A stretch of DNA of 64,000 nucleotides from DATAUD01 sp035511075. GTDB lineage: Bacteria; Verrucomicrobiota; Verrucomicrobiia; Limisphaerales; Palsa-1400. The position numbers were made by a program, and so were the translations under genes. How positions within the stretch are numbered: position 1 is the stretch's first letter; every line of letters starts with the position of its first letter. Positions 50,875-58,091 of the stretch are shown here, in pieces. Where the stretch lies: assembly GCA_035511075.1 (NCBI GenBank), contig DATKFW010000093.1, positions 10,635 to 74,634 on the forward strand. The letters are read 5' to 3'. A model generated the notes under the pieces. It was not told where the DNA came from and did not search any database. It was given only the letters and a program-made list of their open reading frames with translations.

Positions 50875-53726
50875 CCTTCCAGTTTTCCAACCCCGTATGG
50901 CTTCTGGCGCTGATCGTGGCCGTGCCGTGGGTGGTCTGGCTTTCCTGGAAGTCCGACGTGCAAATCCAGGCGTGGCGCCGTTGGACCGCAATGGTCCTGC
51001 GGCTGCTGGTCGTCGTGGCTCTCTGCCTTGGCATGGCCGGATTGCAGCGCAAAAAGCCGCTGGAAGGCATGACCGTTTTCTTTATGCTTGACCGATCCCA
51101 AAGCGTGCCGTCGCCCCAGCAGGAGACCGCCCGCGCCTATGTCAATCAAGCTGCCAGGGACAAAAAGCCAAACGATCTCGCTGGGGTGTTGGTTTTCGGC
51201 GCGGATGCCGCCATCGAAACCCGCCCCAATACGATGGTGGATTTGCGCCAAATCCAGGCCGTCGTCGGCGTCGAACGCACCGACATCGCCAGCGCCATCC
51301 GCCTGGGGACGGCCGCCTTCCCGGAGACGGGCCAAAGGCGGCTGGTGCTATTGTCCGACGGCAACGAAAACGTCGGCGACGCCCTCTCCGCGCTGGCCGC
51401 CGCGCGCCCGTTGGGTGTGAGCCTGGATGTTCTCCCTTTGGGCGCGAGCCGCGGCAACGATGTGTCCATACAAAAACTGACCGTCCCCGCCACTGTCAAA
51501 AAGGGCCAGACCTTCGACGTCAAAATCTTCGCCCAGGCCGATCAGGCTCAGAGTGCCACCATCCGTCTCTACCTCAACGAAACCGAGATGGGCGAACAGA
51601 AAGTCGAGTTGAACGCCGGCAAAAACCTGCTGACCTTCCCGCAGACGTTGAACAACACCGGCTTCTACAAATACGACGTCCAACTCGACGCCCGCGGGGA
51701 CACCATCCCTCAAAACAACCGCGGCATCGCCTTCGCAACCGTGCGCGGCAACCCGCGCGTGCTGATCGTTTCGAGCGACCCCAAAAAAGACCAGCCGCTG
51801 GCCGACGCCCTTCAAAGCGGCAAACTGGAGGTGAAGCTGTCCGAAACATTCCCCGACACCCTGGCCGAATTGCAAAGTTACGACACCATTTTCCTGAGCA
51901 ACCTTTCCGCCGGCGATCTTGGGCTGGACTCCATGCGGTTGCTGGAGAGCGCCGTGCGCGATTTTGGCGTCGGCCTGGTATGCGTCGGCGGCGACCAGAC
52001 TTATGCGGCGGGAGGTTATCGCGGCACACCGCTGGAAACGATGTTGCCGGTGGACATGGAATTGAGCAGCAAGAAAGTCCTGCCCAACGGCGCGCTGGCC
52101 ATCGTCTGTCACGCCACTGAGTTCCCAGGCGGCAACGGCTGGGCGCGCGACATCGCCTATGCGGCGCTCGACGCCCTTGGGCCGCAGGACGAAATGGGAA
52201 TCGTCCTTTGGGACGGCGACAATCACTGGCTTTTTCCTCTGGCCAAAGTCGGAAACAAGAACGAAATGGGACGAAAAATCTCCGGCATGAATCCGGGCGA
52301 CATGCCCAGTTTTGAGGCCCCAATGCAGGCCGCTTACGACGCCCTGGCAAAATCCACCGCCAATCTCAAACATATGATCGTTTTCAGCGACGGCGACCCT
52401 TCCGCGCCCAGCAAAACGCTCGTCCAGGACATCGTCAGTCACAAGATCACCATCAGCACGGTGATGATCGGCGGCCACGTGGCGCCGGACACCATGTCGT
52501 GGCTTGCTGTCCAGGGGCATGGCCGCTTCTGGGCGGTGGATTCCGCGTCCGACCTTCCCCAAATCTTCATCAAGGAAGCCTCGGTTATTTTGAAATCCGC
52601 CATTTTCGAGGAACCTTTCCAACCGCAAGTGCGGGCATTGAGCGAGATCATCAAAGGGATCGGCCCGCAGGAATTTCCGCAGCTTTTAGGTTACGTTTGC
52701 ACCACACCCAAGGGCCGCGCCGAAATCCCGCTGGTCACGCAAAAGGGCGATCCTCTGCTGGCGCACTGGCAGTACGGGTTGGGCCGCACGGTGGCCTTCA
52801 CTTCCGACGCCCGCGCCAAGTGGGCCGCCAATTGGATGGGTTGGGACAAGTTCCGCCAGTTCTGGCTGCAAGTGGCCCAATGGAGTTTGCGCCGCGTGGA
52901 CGCCGCCGATTTCAACACCGAAGTCGCCGTCGAAATGGGAGAGGGACATGTCAGTGTCGAGGCTATCGATTCGGAGGGGCATTACCGCAATTTCCTTAAC
53001 CTTCAGTTGCTGGTGGTCAGTCCCAAAGGCGACAGGCAAACCCTCCAACTGGAGCAAACCGGCGCCGGCCGTTACGATGCCACATTTCCAACCAGGGATG
53101 TCGGCGCCTACCTGATGAACCTGACCGACCGCGCCACCGGACAATCCCAGGCCCTCGGGCTCAGCGTCAATTATTCTCCGGAATTCGACGACACCGGCCC
53201 GAATCTGAACCTTCTGCGCCGCCTGGCCGAATTAGGCGGCGGAAAGGTCCTCGACCCGCGGACCGACAATCCCTTCACGCACGACCGCCAAGAAACCTTC
53301 CAGCCACTGGACCTGCGCGATTGGCTGCTGAAGTTCGCGATCTTACTTTTCCCGCTCGACGTCGCCGTGCGCCGGATTCAGATTGACCAAGCCGAATGGC
53401 TGCGGGCCACCAATAAATTGCGGCGCTGGATATTCTTCTGGGAAGGGGCGCCCCGCACAAAGGAAGCCGACGAATCGCTGTCCGCACTGCTGGCTCGCCG
53501 CAGTCAGGTTCGTTCCGAACGTACCGCCCCCGCGCCCAACCCTGCACTATTCGAACCTGAGAAACCGGCGCAAATCCAAACTTCATCGCCGTCCGCTGCT
53601 CCCGTTTCTGGTTCCGGTCCCGCCCCGCCGCCGGCCGATAAATCGCCGGGCCAGGATCAAACCTCGACCACTGGCCGTCTCCTGGACGCCAAACGCCGCG
53701 CGAAAAAGCGAACGGACCGGGAGTAA
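50871..53726 (+). CDS. VWA and glutamine-amidotransferase-like membrane protein
   Basis: 951 residues; ATG overlaps the preceding stop as ATGA. Two N-terminal helices (~8-25, ~40-58) precede a VWA domain whose MIDAS is DRSQS (D74). At ~340-410 there is a class-I amidotransferase-like fold ('YDTIFLSNLSAGDLGLDSMRLLESAVRDFGVGLVCVGGDQTYAAGGYRGTPLETMLPV') without the catalytic Cys triad. A second VWA-like segment follows (~420-570, 'KHMIVFSDGDPSAPSK'). A helix at ~820 leads to a Pro/Ser-rich tail of ~130 residues. Such proteins are found in PVC and other bacteria with BatA homologues; their role is unknown. Confidence 0.8.
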   Translation: MTFQFSNPVWLLALIVAVPWVVWLSWKSDVQIQAWRRWTAMVLRLLVVVALCLGMAGLQRKKPLEGMTVFFMLDRSQSVPSPQQETARAYVNQAARDKKPNDLAGVLVFGADAAIETRPNTMVDLRQIQAVVGVERTDIASAIRLGTAAFPETGQRRLVLLSDGNENVGDALSALAAARPLGVSLDVLPLGASRGNDVSIQKLTVPATVKKGQTFDVKIFAQADQAQSATIRLYLNETEMGEQKVELNAGKNLLTFPQTLNNTGFYKYDVQLDARGDTIPQNNRGIAFATVRGNPRVLIVSSDPKKDQPLADALQSGKLEVKLSETFPDTLAELQSYDTIFLSNLSAGDLGLDSMRLLESAVRDFGVGLVCVGGDQTYAAGGYRGTPLETMLPVDMELSSKKVLPNGALAIVCHATEFPGGNGWARDIAYAALDALGPQDEMGIVLWDGDNHWLFPLAKVGNKNEMGRKISGMNPGDMPSFEAPMQAAYDALAKSTANLKHMIVFSDGDPSAPSKTLVQDIVSHKITISTVMIGGHVAPDTMSWLAVQGHGRFWAVDSASDLPQIFIKEASVILKSAIFEEPFQPQVRALSEIIKGIGPQEFPQLLGYVCTTPKGRAEIPLVTQKGDPLLAHWQYGLGRTVAFTSDARAKWAANWMGWDKFRQFWLQVAQWSLRRVDAADFNTEVAVEMGEGHVSVEAIDSEGHYRNFLNLQLLVVSPKGDRQTLQLEQTGAGRYDATFPTRDVGAYLMNLTDRATGQSQALGLSVNYSPEFDDTGPNLNLLRRLAELGGGKVLDPRTDNPFTHDRQETFQPLDLRDWLLKFAILLFPLDVAVRRIQIDQAEWLRATNKLRRWIFFWEGAPRTKEADESLSALLARRSQVRSERTAPAPNPALFEPEKPAQIQTSSPSAAPVSGSGPAPPPADKSPGQDQTSTTGRLLDAKRRAKKRTDRE

Positions 53727-53889
53727 CCCCGGGTTTTGGGGAGCGCGCTGGAATGAAGACTTTCCACAATTGACAACCTGCCTTATAGTTTGAAGAGTGA
53801 ACAATGAAATTCACATTCGCGACACTGAAGCGGTGCTGGTCGTCCCCGCAGGAAAGCACTGAAAACGCGGCAGTTTAACTTGGGGTTAT

Positions 53890-54687
53890 ATGATCAACAC
53901 TGCCTCCAAACCCGGCGCGATGCACGACAAGCAAAGCGAACGCGACCATCGCCAGTTACGGATTGACAAGGTCGGCGTCCGCGGCCTGCGTTTCCCCATA
54001 CAAATCCGCGACAAGGCCAGGACGTTGCAGAACACCATCGCCACTATTGGGATGTTTGTTGATCTGCCGCACGAATTTAAAGGCACGCACATGAGCCGGT
54101 TCATCGAGGTGCTCAATTCGCACGGGCACATCGTTCACGTTGAAAATATCACGGACATTCTTCACGCCATGCAGGCCAGGCTCAAATCGGCTGCGGCGCA
54201 TCTGGAAATGGAATTTCCGTTTTTCCTGGTCAAGAAGGCGCCGGTCTCCGGCATGGAAAGCGTGATGGACTATGTCGCTCGCTTTGACGCCACGGCCAAT
54301 GGCAAGGAGATCGATTTTGTGCTGACGGTCAAGGTTGGCGTGACAACCTTGTGCCCGTGCTCCAAGGCCATCAGCCGCTTTGGGGCCCACAATCAGAGGG
54401 GGCTGGTGACCGTCCAGGTCCGCTCGCGCAAGGCGATCTGGATCGAAGACTTGATCGCGCTGGTGGAAAGTTGCGCCAGCGCCGAACTGTATTCATTGCT
54501 CAAACGCCAGGACGAAAAGGCGGTCACAGAACGCGCCTACGAGAACCCGGTTTTTGTGGAAGACCTCGTGCGAAACGTCGCGCTCAAGTTGAATGCCCAC
54601 CCGGATGTGGCATGGTACCGGGTTGAAGCGGAGAATTATGAGAGCATTCACAACCATAATGCCTACGCTTCCATTGAAAAAGGATGA
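53890..54687 (+). CDS. folE2: GTP cyclohydrolase I type 2 (metal-flexible, zinc-independent)
   Basis: 265 residues, family length. First step of folate synthesis from GTP. Tunnelling-fold signatures: 'RIDKVGVRGLRFPIQIRDK', 'QNTIATIGMFVDLPHEFKGTHMSRFIE', 'GVTTLCPCSKAIS' with the conserved Cys (C155/C157) and 'FGAHNQRG' with His167. Unlike zinc-dependent FolE, FolE2 works with Mn or Fe and is Zur-regulated in many bacteria. It is followed by a G8 run (54697-54704) and T7 (54708-54714) and then the DksA-like gene. Its promoter should lie in 53727-53889, but I could not define it. Confidence 0.95.
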   Translation: MINTASKPGAMHDKQSERDHRQLRIDKVGVRGLRFPIQIRDKARTLQNTIATIGMFVDLPHEFKGTHMSRFIEVLNSHGHIVHVENITDILHAMQARLKSAAAHLEMEFPFFLVKKAPVSGMESVMDYVARFDATANGKEIDFVLTVKVGVTTLCPCSKAISRFGAHNQRGLVTVQVRSRKAIWIEDLIALVESCASAELYSLLKRQDEKAVTERAYENPVFVEDLVRNVALKLNAHPDVAWYRVEAENYESIHNHNAYASIEKG

Positions 54688-54726
54688 GGCAGGCCCGGGG
54701 GGGGTGGTTTTTTTCTGAAAATAGTT

Positions 54727-54741
54727 GTGGAATATTTCCAC
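54727..54741. promoter_or_regulatory. Small palindrome upstream of the DksA-like gene
   Basis: Perfect inverted repeat GTGGAA-TAT-TTCCAC, 81 bases before the GTG at 54822. It could be an operator for the dksA-rpmG-rpsR transcript, but its sequence differs from the palindrome before the ZIP gene, and 6-bp arms can occur by chance. Confidence 0.25.
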
Positions 54742-54821
54742 TTCTTTGCTACAGTCCCCCACCCCGCAAAAGCCGGGGCGCCGCGCCACTCGCGGAATTG
54801 GCGTCCTTGATTTAACAATTT

Positions 54822-55409
54822 GTGAGCAAAGGTAAACAGAAAATGAAAAAACAAGCCGCATCGCCGGCCCGTCCGAAGAACGCCCGGCGTGCAACCGCCG
54901 CGTCCATATTGGGGCAAAGCGCCATGCCGACTTCCACCAATGGCATGGCCAAGATCAAGCCCCAGTGGGCCAAGTACTATCGCAATCTCCTGGAGTTGCG
55001 CGACCGCCTCCTCCAGCAAATGAGCGGCCTCGCCAAGGAGTCCGCCGAGGAAATGTCCAATTACAGCCTTCATATGGCCGATTCCGGGACTGACAATTTT
55101 GACCGCGATTTTGCCCTGAGCCTTCTGTCCTCTGACCAGGACGCCATTTACGAGATCGAAGAAGCCCTCAAGCGAATCGAAAAAAACACTTACGGCATCT
55201 GCGAATTAACCGCCAAGCCGATCCCCGCCCCGCGCCTGGATGCCATTCCGTGGACGCGCTTCACCGTTGAAGCCCAAAGCCAGCTTGAACGCGACGGCGC
55301 ATTGCGCCAGCGCCGTTTGGGCCAGCTTGGCACAGTCGACACCAGCGGCGGAGTCGATGTCGAGGAAGAGGACGAAGTCGAGGAAAAACCTGTCAAGGAA
55401 AAGGAATAA
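54822..55409 (+). CDS. DksA/TraR-family protein lacking the zinc cysteines
   Basis: 195 residues from the GTG at 54822 (an ATG at 54843 is an equally good start). Binds RNA polymerase's secondary channel and modulates initiation, by family. The coiled coil runs from 'YYRNLLELRDRLLQQMSGLAKE' to 'DAIYEIEEALKRIEKNTYG', with an acidic tip (DSGTDNFDRD). The C-terminal finger 'YGICELTAKPIPAPRLDAIPWTRFTVEAQ' keeps the fold's spacing but has C127, T130, T148 and A151 where four zinc cysteines normally stand. This matches the zinc-independent DksA2 type that is induced under zinc starvation in Pseudomonas. It has 1 base to rpmG. Confidence 0.9.
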   Translation: MSKGKQKMKKQAASPARPKNARRATAASILGQSAMPTSTNGMAKIKPQWAKYYRNLLELRDRLLQQMSGLAKESAEEMSNYSLHMADSGTDNFDRDFALSLLSSDQDAIYEIEEALKRIEKNTYGICELTAKPIPAPRLDAIPWTRFTVEAQSQLERDGALRQRRLGQLGTVDTSGGVDVEEEDEVEEKPVKEKE

Positions 55410-55410
55410 G

Positions 55411-55578
55411 ATGCCCCGCGAGATTGTCACCATCGAATGCACCGAGGCGCGCAAGGAGGGCAAATCCCCCTCCCGCTACACCACCACGCGCAATAAAAAA
55501 CTCAAGACCGAGAAACTGGAGATCAAGAAATACAATCCCGCCCTGCGCCGCCGGACGGTGCATCGCGAAATCAAATAG
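55411..55578 (+). CDS. rpmG: 50S ribosomal protein L33, cysteine-free type
   Basis: 55 residues: 'MPREIVTIECTEARKEGKSPSRY...' then 'RNKKLKTEKLEIKKYNPALRRRTVHREIK'. The L33 body is clear, but the two CxxC zinc knuckles of C+ L33 are replaced (CTEA and NPAL), so it is the C- form that needs no zinc. C- paralogues are Zur-repressed in many bacteria. It sits directly between the DksA-like gene and rpsR in a tight operon. Whether the genome also has a C+ copy cannot be seen here. Confidence 0.93.
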   Translation: MPREIVTIECTEARKEGKSPSRYTTTRNKKLKTEKLEIKKYNPALRRRTVHREIK

Positions 55579-55584
55579 CTTCCT

Positions 55585-55851
55585 ATGCCACGAAAAACAC
55601 ATCCCGAAAAACCGGCCGGACGCGGCGCCCGCGGCAAGGCCGGCGCCGTCGAGGTTCGCACGCCGCGGCCGAAGCCGAAAATCGACTTTACATTCGATGC
55701 CCTGGACTACAAAAATGTCACCCTGCTCAAGCAGTTCGTGACTGACCAGGGGCGCATCCTGCCGCGCAAATACACCGGCCTGCCGGCCCATTATCAGCGG
55801 CAACTCAACCGCTCCGTCAAACGCGCCCGGCAGATGCTCTTGATGAAGTAG
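55585..55851 (+). CDS. rpsR: 30S ribosomal protein S18, cysteine-free
   Basis: 88 residues. A basic, Pro/Gly-rich N-terminal extension of ~35 residues leads to the S18 core 'DALDYKNVTLLKQFVTDQGRILPRKYTGLPAHYQRQLNRSVKRARQMLLMK'. No cysteine at all, so no CxxC zinc site as in the zinc-binding actinobacterial S18. rpsR is not with rpsF/rplI here, its usual neighbours, but follows rpmG by 6 bases, as in actinobacterial Zur-regulated rpmG2-rpsR2 groups. A hairpin terminator follows at once. Confidence 0.93.
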   Translation: MPRKTHPEKPAGRGARGKAGAVEVRTPRPKPKIDFTFDALDYKNVTLLKQFVTDQGRILPRKYTGLPAHYQRQLNRSVKRARQMLLMK

Positions 55852-55862
55852 GAAAAACGCCG

Positions 55863-55889
55863 CCCCGCGAAAACATCGCGGGGTTTCTT
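55863..55889 (+). terminator. Rho-independent terminator after rpsR
   Basis: Perfect 8-bp stem CCCCGCGA / TCGCGGGG (55863-55870, 55876-55883), loop AAACA, then TTTCTT. It ends the dksA-rpmG-rpsR transcript 11 bases after the rpsR stop and separates it from the ZIP-fur unit. Confidence 0.9.
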
Positions 55890-55898
55890 GCGGATGGC

Positions 55899-55919
55899 AA
55901 TTGCAAACGATTTGCAATT
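55899..55919 (+). promoter_or_regulatory. Zur/Fur-type operator before the ZIP gene
   Basis: Perfect inverted repeat with 9-bp arms AATTGCAAA and TTTGCAATT around CGA, ending 6 bases before the ZIP start codon. The length and symmetry fit Fur-family boxes, and a Fur-family gene is second in the transcript. Binding would cover the promoter or ribosome-binding site and give zinc-responsive autoregulation. Palindrome seen; regulator assignment inferred. Confidence 0.7.
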
Positions 55920-55925
55920 AGAATC

Positions 55926-56636
55926 ATGGATTATCTCGCTCTTCTTTCCAGCATTGTCCTGGGCGCTTGCAGCGTTTTCTGGCTGAAACTCGACCAACCG
56001 CGCCATCTTAAACCCCTCAACGCCTTCGTTGGCGCCTATCTGCTCAGCCTGACATTTCTCCATCTGCTGCCCGAACTTTACGAGACTACTCACGCGCCGG
56101 CCTGGGTCATCGGTGTGCTGATTCTCGCCGGATTCTACGTGCAGGTGGCTCTTGAGAGCGTTTCCCAGGGCATCGAACACGGGCACTCCCATGCGGTGGG
56201 GAAAAAATTCCCCGTCGGCATCCTTGCCGGCTTGTGCATCCACGCGTTCATCGAAGCCATGGCCCTGGGGCGGCCGGACAGCTACCACGACCCGAAAACC
56301 CGCCGCCTGCTGCTCTGGAGCATCGTGGTCCACAATTATCCCGTCTCCATCGCGCTGCTGGGAATGCTTCTGCACAGCGGCCTTCGGCGAGGGGCGGCGC
56401 TGGGAGGGCTTGGATTGTTCGCCGTCATGGCTCCGCTGGGATTGCTGGTAAGCGGGAACGTGGAGTTCTTCGCGCGGCACTCGCAGGAATTGATGGCGGT
56501 GGTCATCGGGATTTTCATGCACATTTCGACAACGATCCTTTTCGAGAGCGAAGAGGGCAACCACCTGCATCGTCGCAAGCTCGGCGCCATTTTCATCGGC
56601 ACCGGCCTGGGTTTCCTGAGCCTTGTCTTCGAATAA
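55926..56636 (+). CDS. ZIP-family metal transporter
   Basis: 236 residues, eight predicted helices. Imports zinc or another divalent metal across the inner membrane, by family. The variable histidine loop 'GIEHGHSHAVGKK' lies between helices 3 and 4. Helix 4 carries 'GLCIHAFIEAMALG' and helix 5 'WSIVVHNYPVSIAL'; H-A-F-I-E and H-N-Y-P are the paired metal-site motifs of ZIP proteins (normally HNxxDG and HExPHE, so this is a divergent branch). First gene after the palindromic operator; fur follows 8 bases downstream. Confidence 0.85.
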   Translation: MDYLALLSSIVLGACSVFWLKLDQPRHLKPLNAFVGAYLLSLTFLHLLPELYETTHAPAWVIGVLILAGFYVQVALESVSQGIEHGHSHAVGKKFPVGILAGLCIHAFIEAMALGRPDSYHDPKTRRLLLWSIVVHNYPVSIALLGMLLHSGLRRGAALGGLGLFAVMAPLGLLVSGNVEFFARHSQELMAVVIGIFMHISTTILFESEEGNHLHRRKLGAIFIGTGLGFLSLVFE

Positions 56637-56644
56637 CCGTCAAG

Positions 56645-57091
56645 ATGAAGAAACATTCGCATTCCGTTCGGCCGCAATTGCCGGAATTGACCGATCGCCT
56701 CAGGCGCAAATCACGCAGGATCACCGGGCAGCGCCAGGCCGTTCTCCATGCCCTGCGAAACCATCCGCATCCCATGAGCAGCAAGGAAGTCCAGTCCCGC
56801 CTGGGTTCCGGCGACTGCGACCTGGCAACCATTTATCGTTCTCTCCACTTGCTGGAAGGCATTGGCATGGTCAAGCGCTTTGATTTGGGCGATGGCGTCG
56901 CGCGCTACGAACTGGTGGGAATGGACGATGACGGCCATCACCACCATCTGATCTGCCGCAGATGCGCCGACGTGGTGGAAATCGACGACTGTTTTCCGCA
57001 GGCGTTGGAAAAACAGATTGCGCGCCAAAACGGCTACACTGGAGTCACCCACCGCCTGGAGTTTTTCGGAGTCTGCCCGCGCTGCCGGTAA
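56645..57091 (+). CDS. Fur-family metalloregulator, probably Zur
   Basis: 148 residues from the ATG at 56645. N-terminal winged helix ('RITGQRQAVLHALRNHPHPMSSKEVQSRLGSGDCDLATIYRSLHLLEGIGMV'), hinge, then the metal-binding half: 'DDDGHHHHLICRRCADVVEIDDC'. Structural zinc cysteines C104/C107 and C144/C147 are all present, as is the HHHH sensor motif. Its position after a ZIP importer, and next to a cluster of zinc-sparing paralogues, favours Zur over Fur or PerR. Metal identity is inferred from context only. Convergent with yebC, 8 bp apart. Confidence 0.85.
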   Translation: MKKHSHSVRPQLPELTDRLRRKSRRITGQRQAVLHALRNHPHPMSSKEVQSRLGSGDCDLATIYRSLHLLEGIGMVKRFDLGDGVARYELVGMDDDGHHHHLICRRCADVVEIDDCFPQALEKQIARQNGYTGVTHRLEFFGVCPRCR

Positions 57092-57099
57092 AAGCCCGA

Positions 57100-57837
57100 T
57101 TACTTGACCGCCGCCCAGACGCGGTGCACGTCATCGTGTTCTTCGATCGCCTGAAGAAATTCTCCCACTTCCATTCGCTGCGCCTCGCCTAGCTCGGGAA
57201 AGTTCTTTGGGACATACCCAAATTCGCTCGTCACCACCGTCCAGCCATGCGAGGAAAGCCACGACGCAACCGAATGCACCGCCGGGCGATCACAGAGGAA
57301 GCGCGCCCCGGCGGCCACCTCCGGAATGTCGTCATTTTCCTGGTGCGTCAGCGGATCAACTTCATTCGCGCCCGCCTCGATGGCGGCGGCTTCGCGGTCG
57401 ATGTTGACGTCCGGGTGATGCGCTTCCACGAGGCCGACGTGATCAAAAAGAAATTTGTTTCCGCCGGCTGCGCCGAGTTGGCCCTTCTTGAATAGAAGGC
57501 GAACCTCCGGCGCGGTGCGGTTGACGTTGTCGGTATAAACTTCGACGATGACGGGCACCTTGTGAGGCGCGTAACCCTCGAAGACGACGTGTTCCACGAC
57601 GAGTTTTTCCGCGCCGACGCCGGCGCCCTTCTTGATGGCGCGATCAATGGCCTCGCGGTTGACGCTTTCACGTTTCGCCTTTTCAACGGCGGTAAAAAGG
57701 CGGGCATTCATTGCGGGGTCCGCTCCCCCCATCTTGGCGGCCACAGAAATTTCGCGGACGAGTTTGCCCGTCGCGCGCCCCTTTTTGAGGCCGGCGACCA
57801 GGCGTTTGGCATGCAACCACTGGCGTCCCATGGACAA
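57100..57837 (-). CDS. YebC/PmpR family protein (TACO1-like)
   Basis: 245 residues (start at 57837, or the third residue Met at 57831, which gives the usual MGRQW). Signatures: 'GRQWLHAKR', 'LVREISVAAKMGGADPAMNARLFTAVEKAKRESVNREAIDRAIKKG', 'YEGYAP'-like 'FEGYAPHKVPVIVEVYTDNVNRTAPEVR' and 'G..V.F.F.' equivalents. Long treated as a transcription regulator; recent work on YebC and TACO1 points to relief of ribosome stalling at polyproline. Here the N-terminus has GRQW instead of the common GHSKW, marking the YeeN-like subgroup. Confidence 0.9.
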   Translation of the reverse strand: MSMGRQWLHAKRLVAGLKKGRATGKLVREISVAAKMGGADPAMNARLFTAVEKAKRESVNREAIDRAIKKGAGVGAEKLVVEHVVFEGYAPHKVPVIVEVYTDNVNRTAPEVRLLFKKGQLGAAGGNKFLFDHVGLVEAHHPDVNIDREAAAIEAGANEVDPLTHQENDDIPEVAAGARFLCDRPAVHSVASWLSSHGWTVVTSEFGYVPKNFPELGEAQRMEVGEFLQAIEEHDDVHRVWAAVK

Positions 57838-58091
57838 AGGCTAACAAAGCAGCGACGCCCATTCAATCGCGGATTGCTTTTTTGCCGAAGTCAGAGCGGC
57901 CATACAATGCAACCACACCACTTTGGCATTCCAAGTTGAGTTTTTGGCGCGAATCCGTTGCCAATTGCCGAAAAGCAATTCATGATCTTTTTTTCTACGA
58001 GCATCTTCAAACGCAGATTTCGGGCGCGCGCCAGCGGCAGGATATCAATCCGGCCGCCAACGCGTTCGACGCGCCAAGAAGAACCGGAGCT

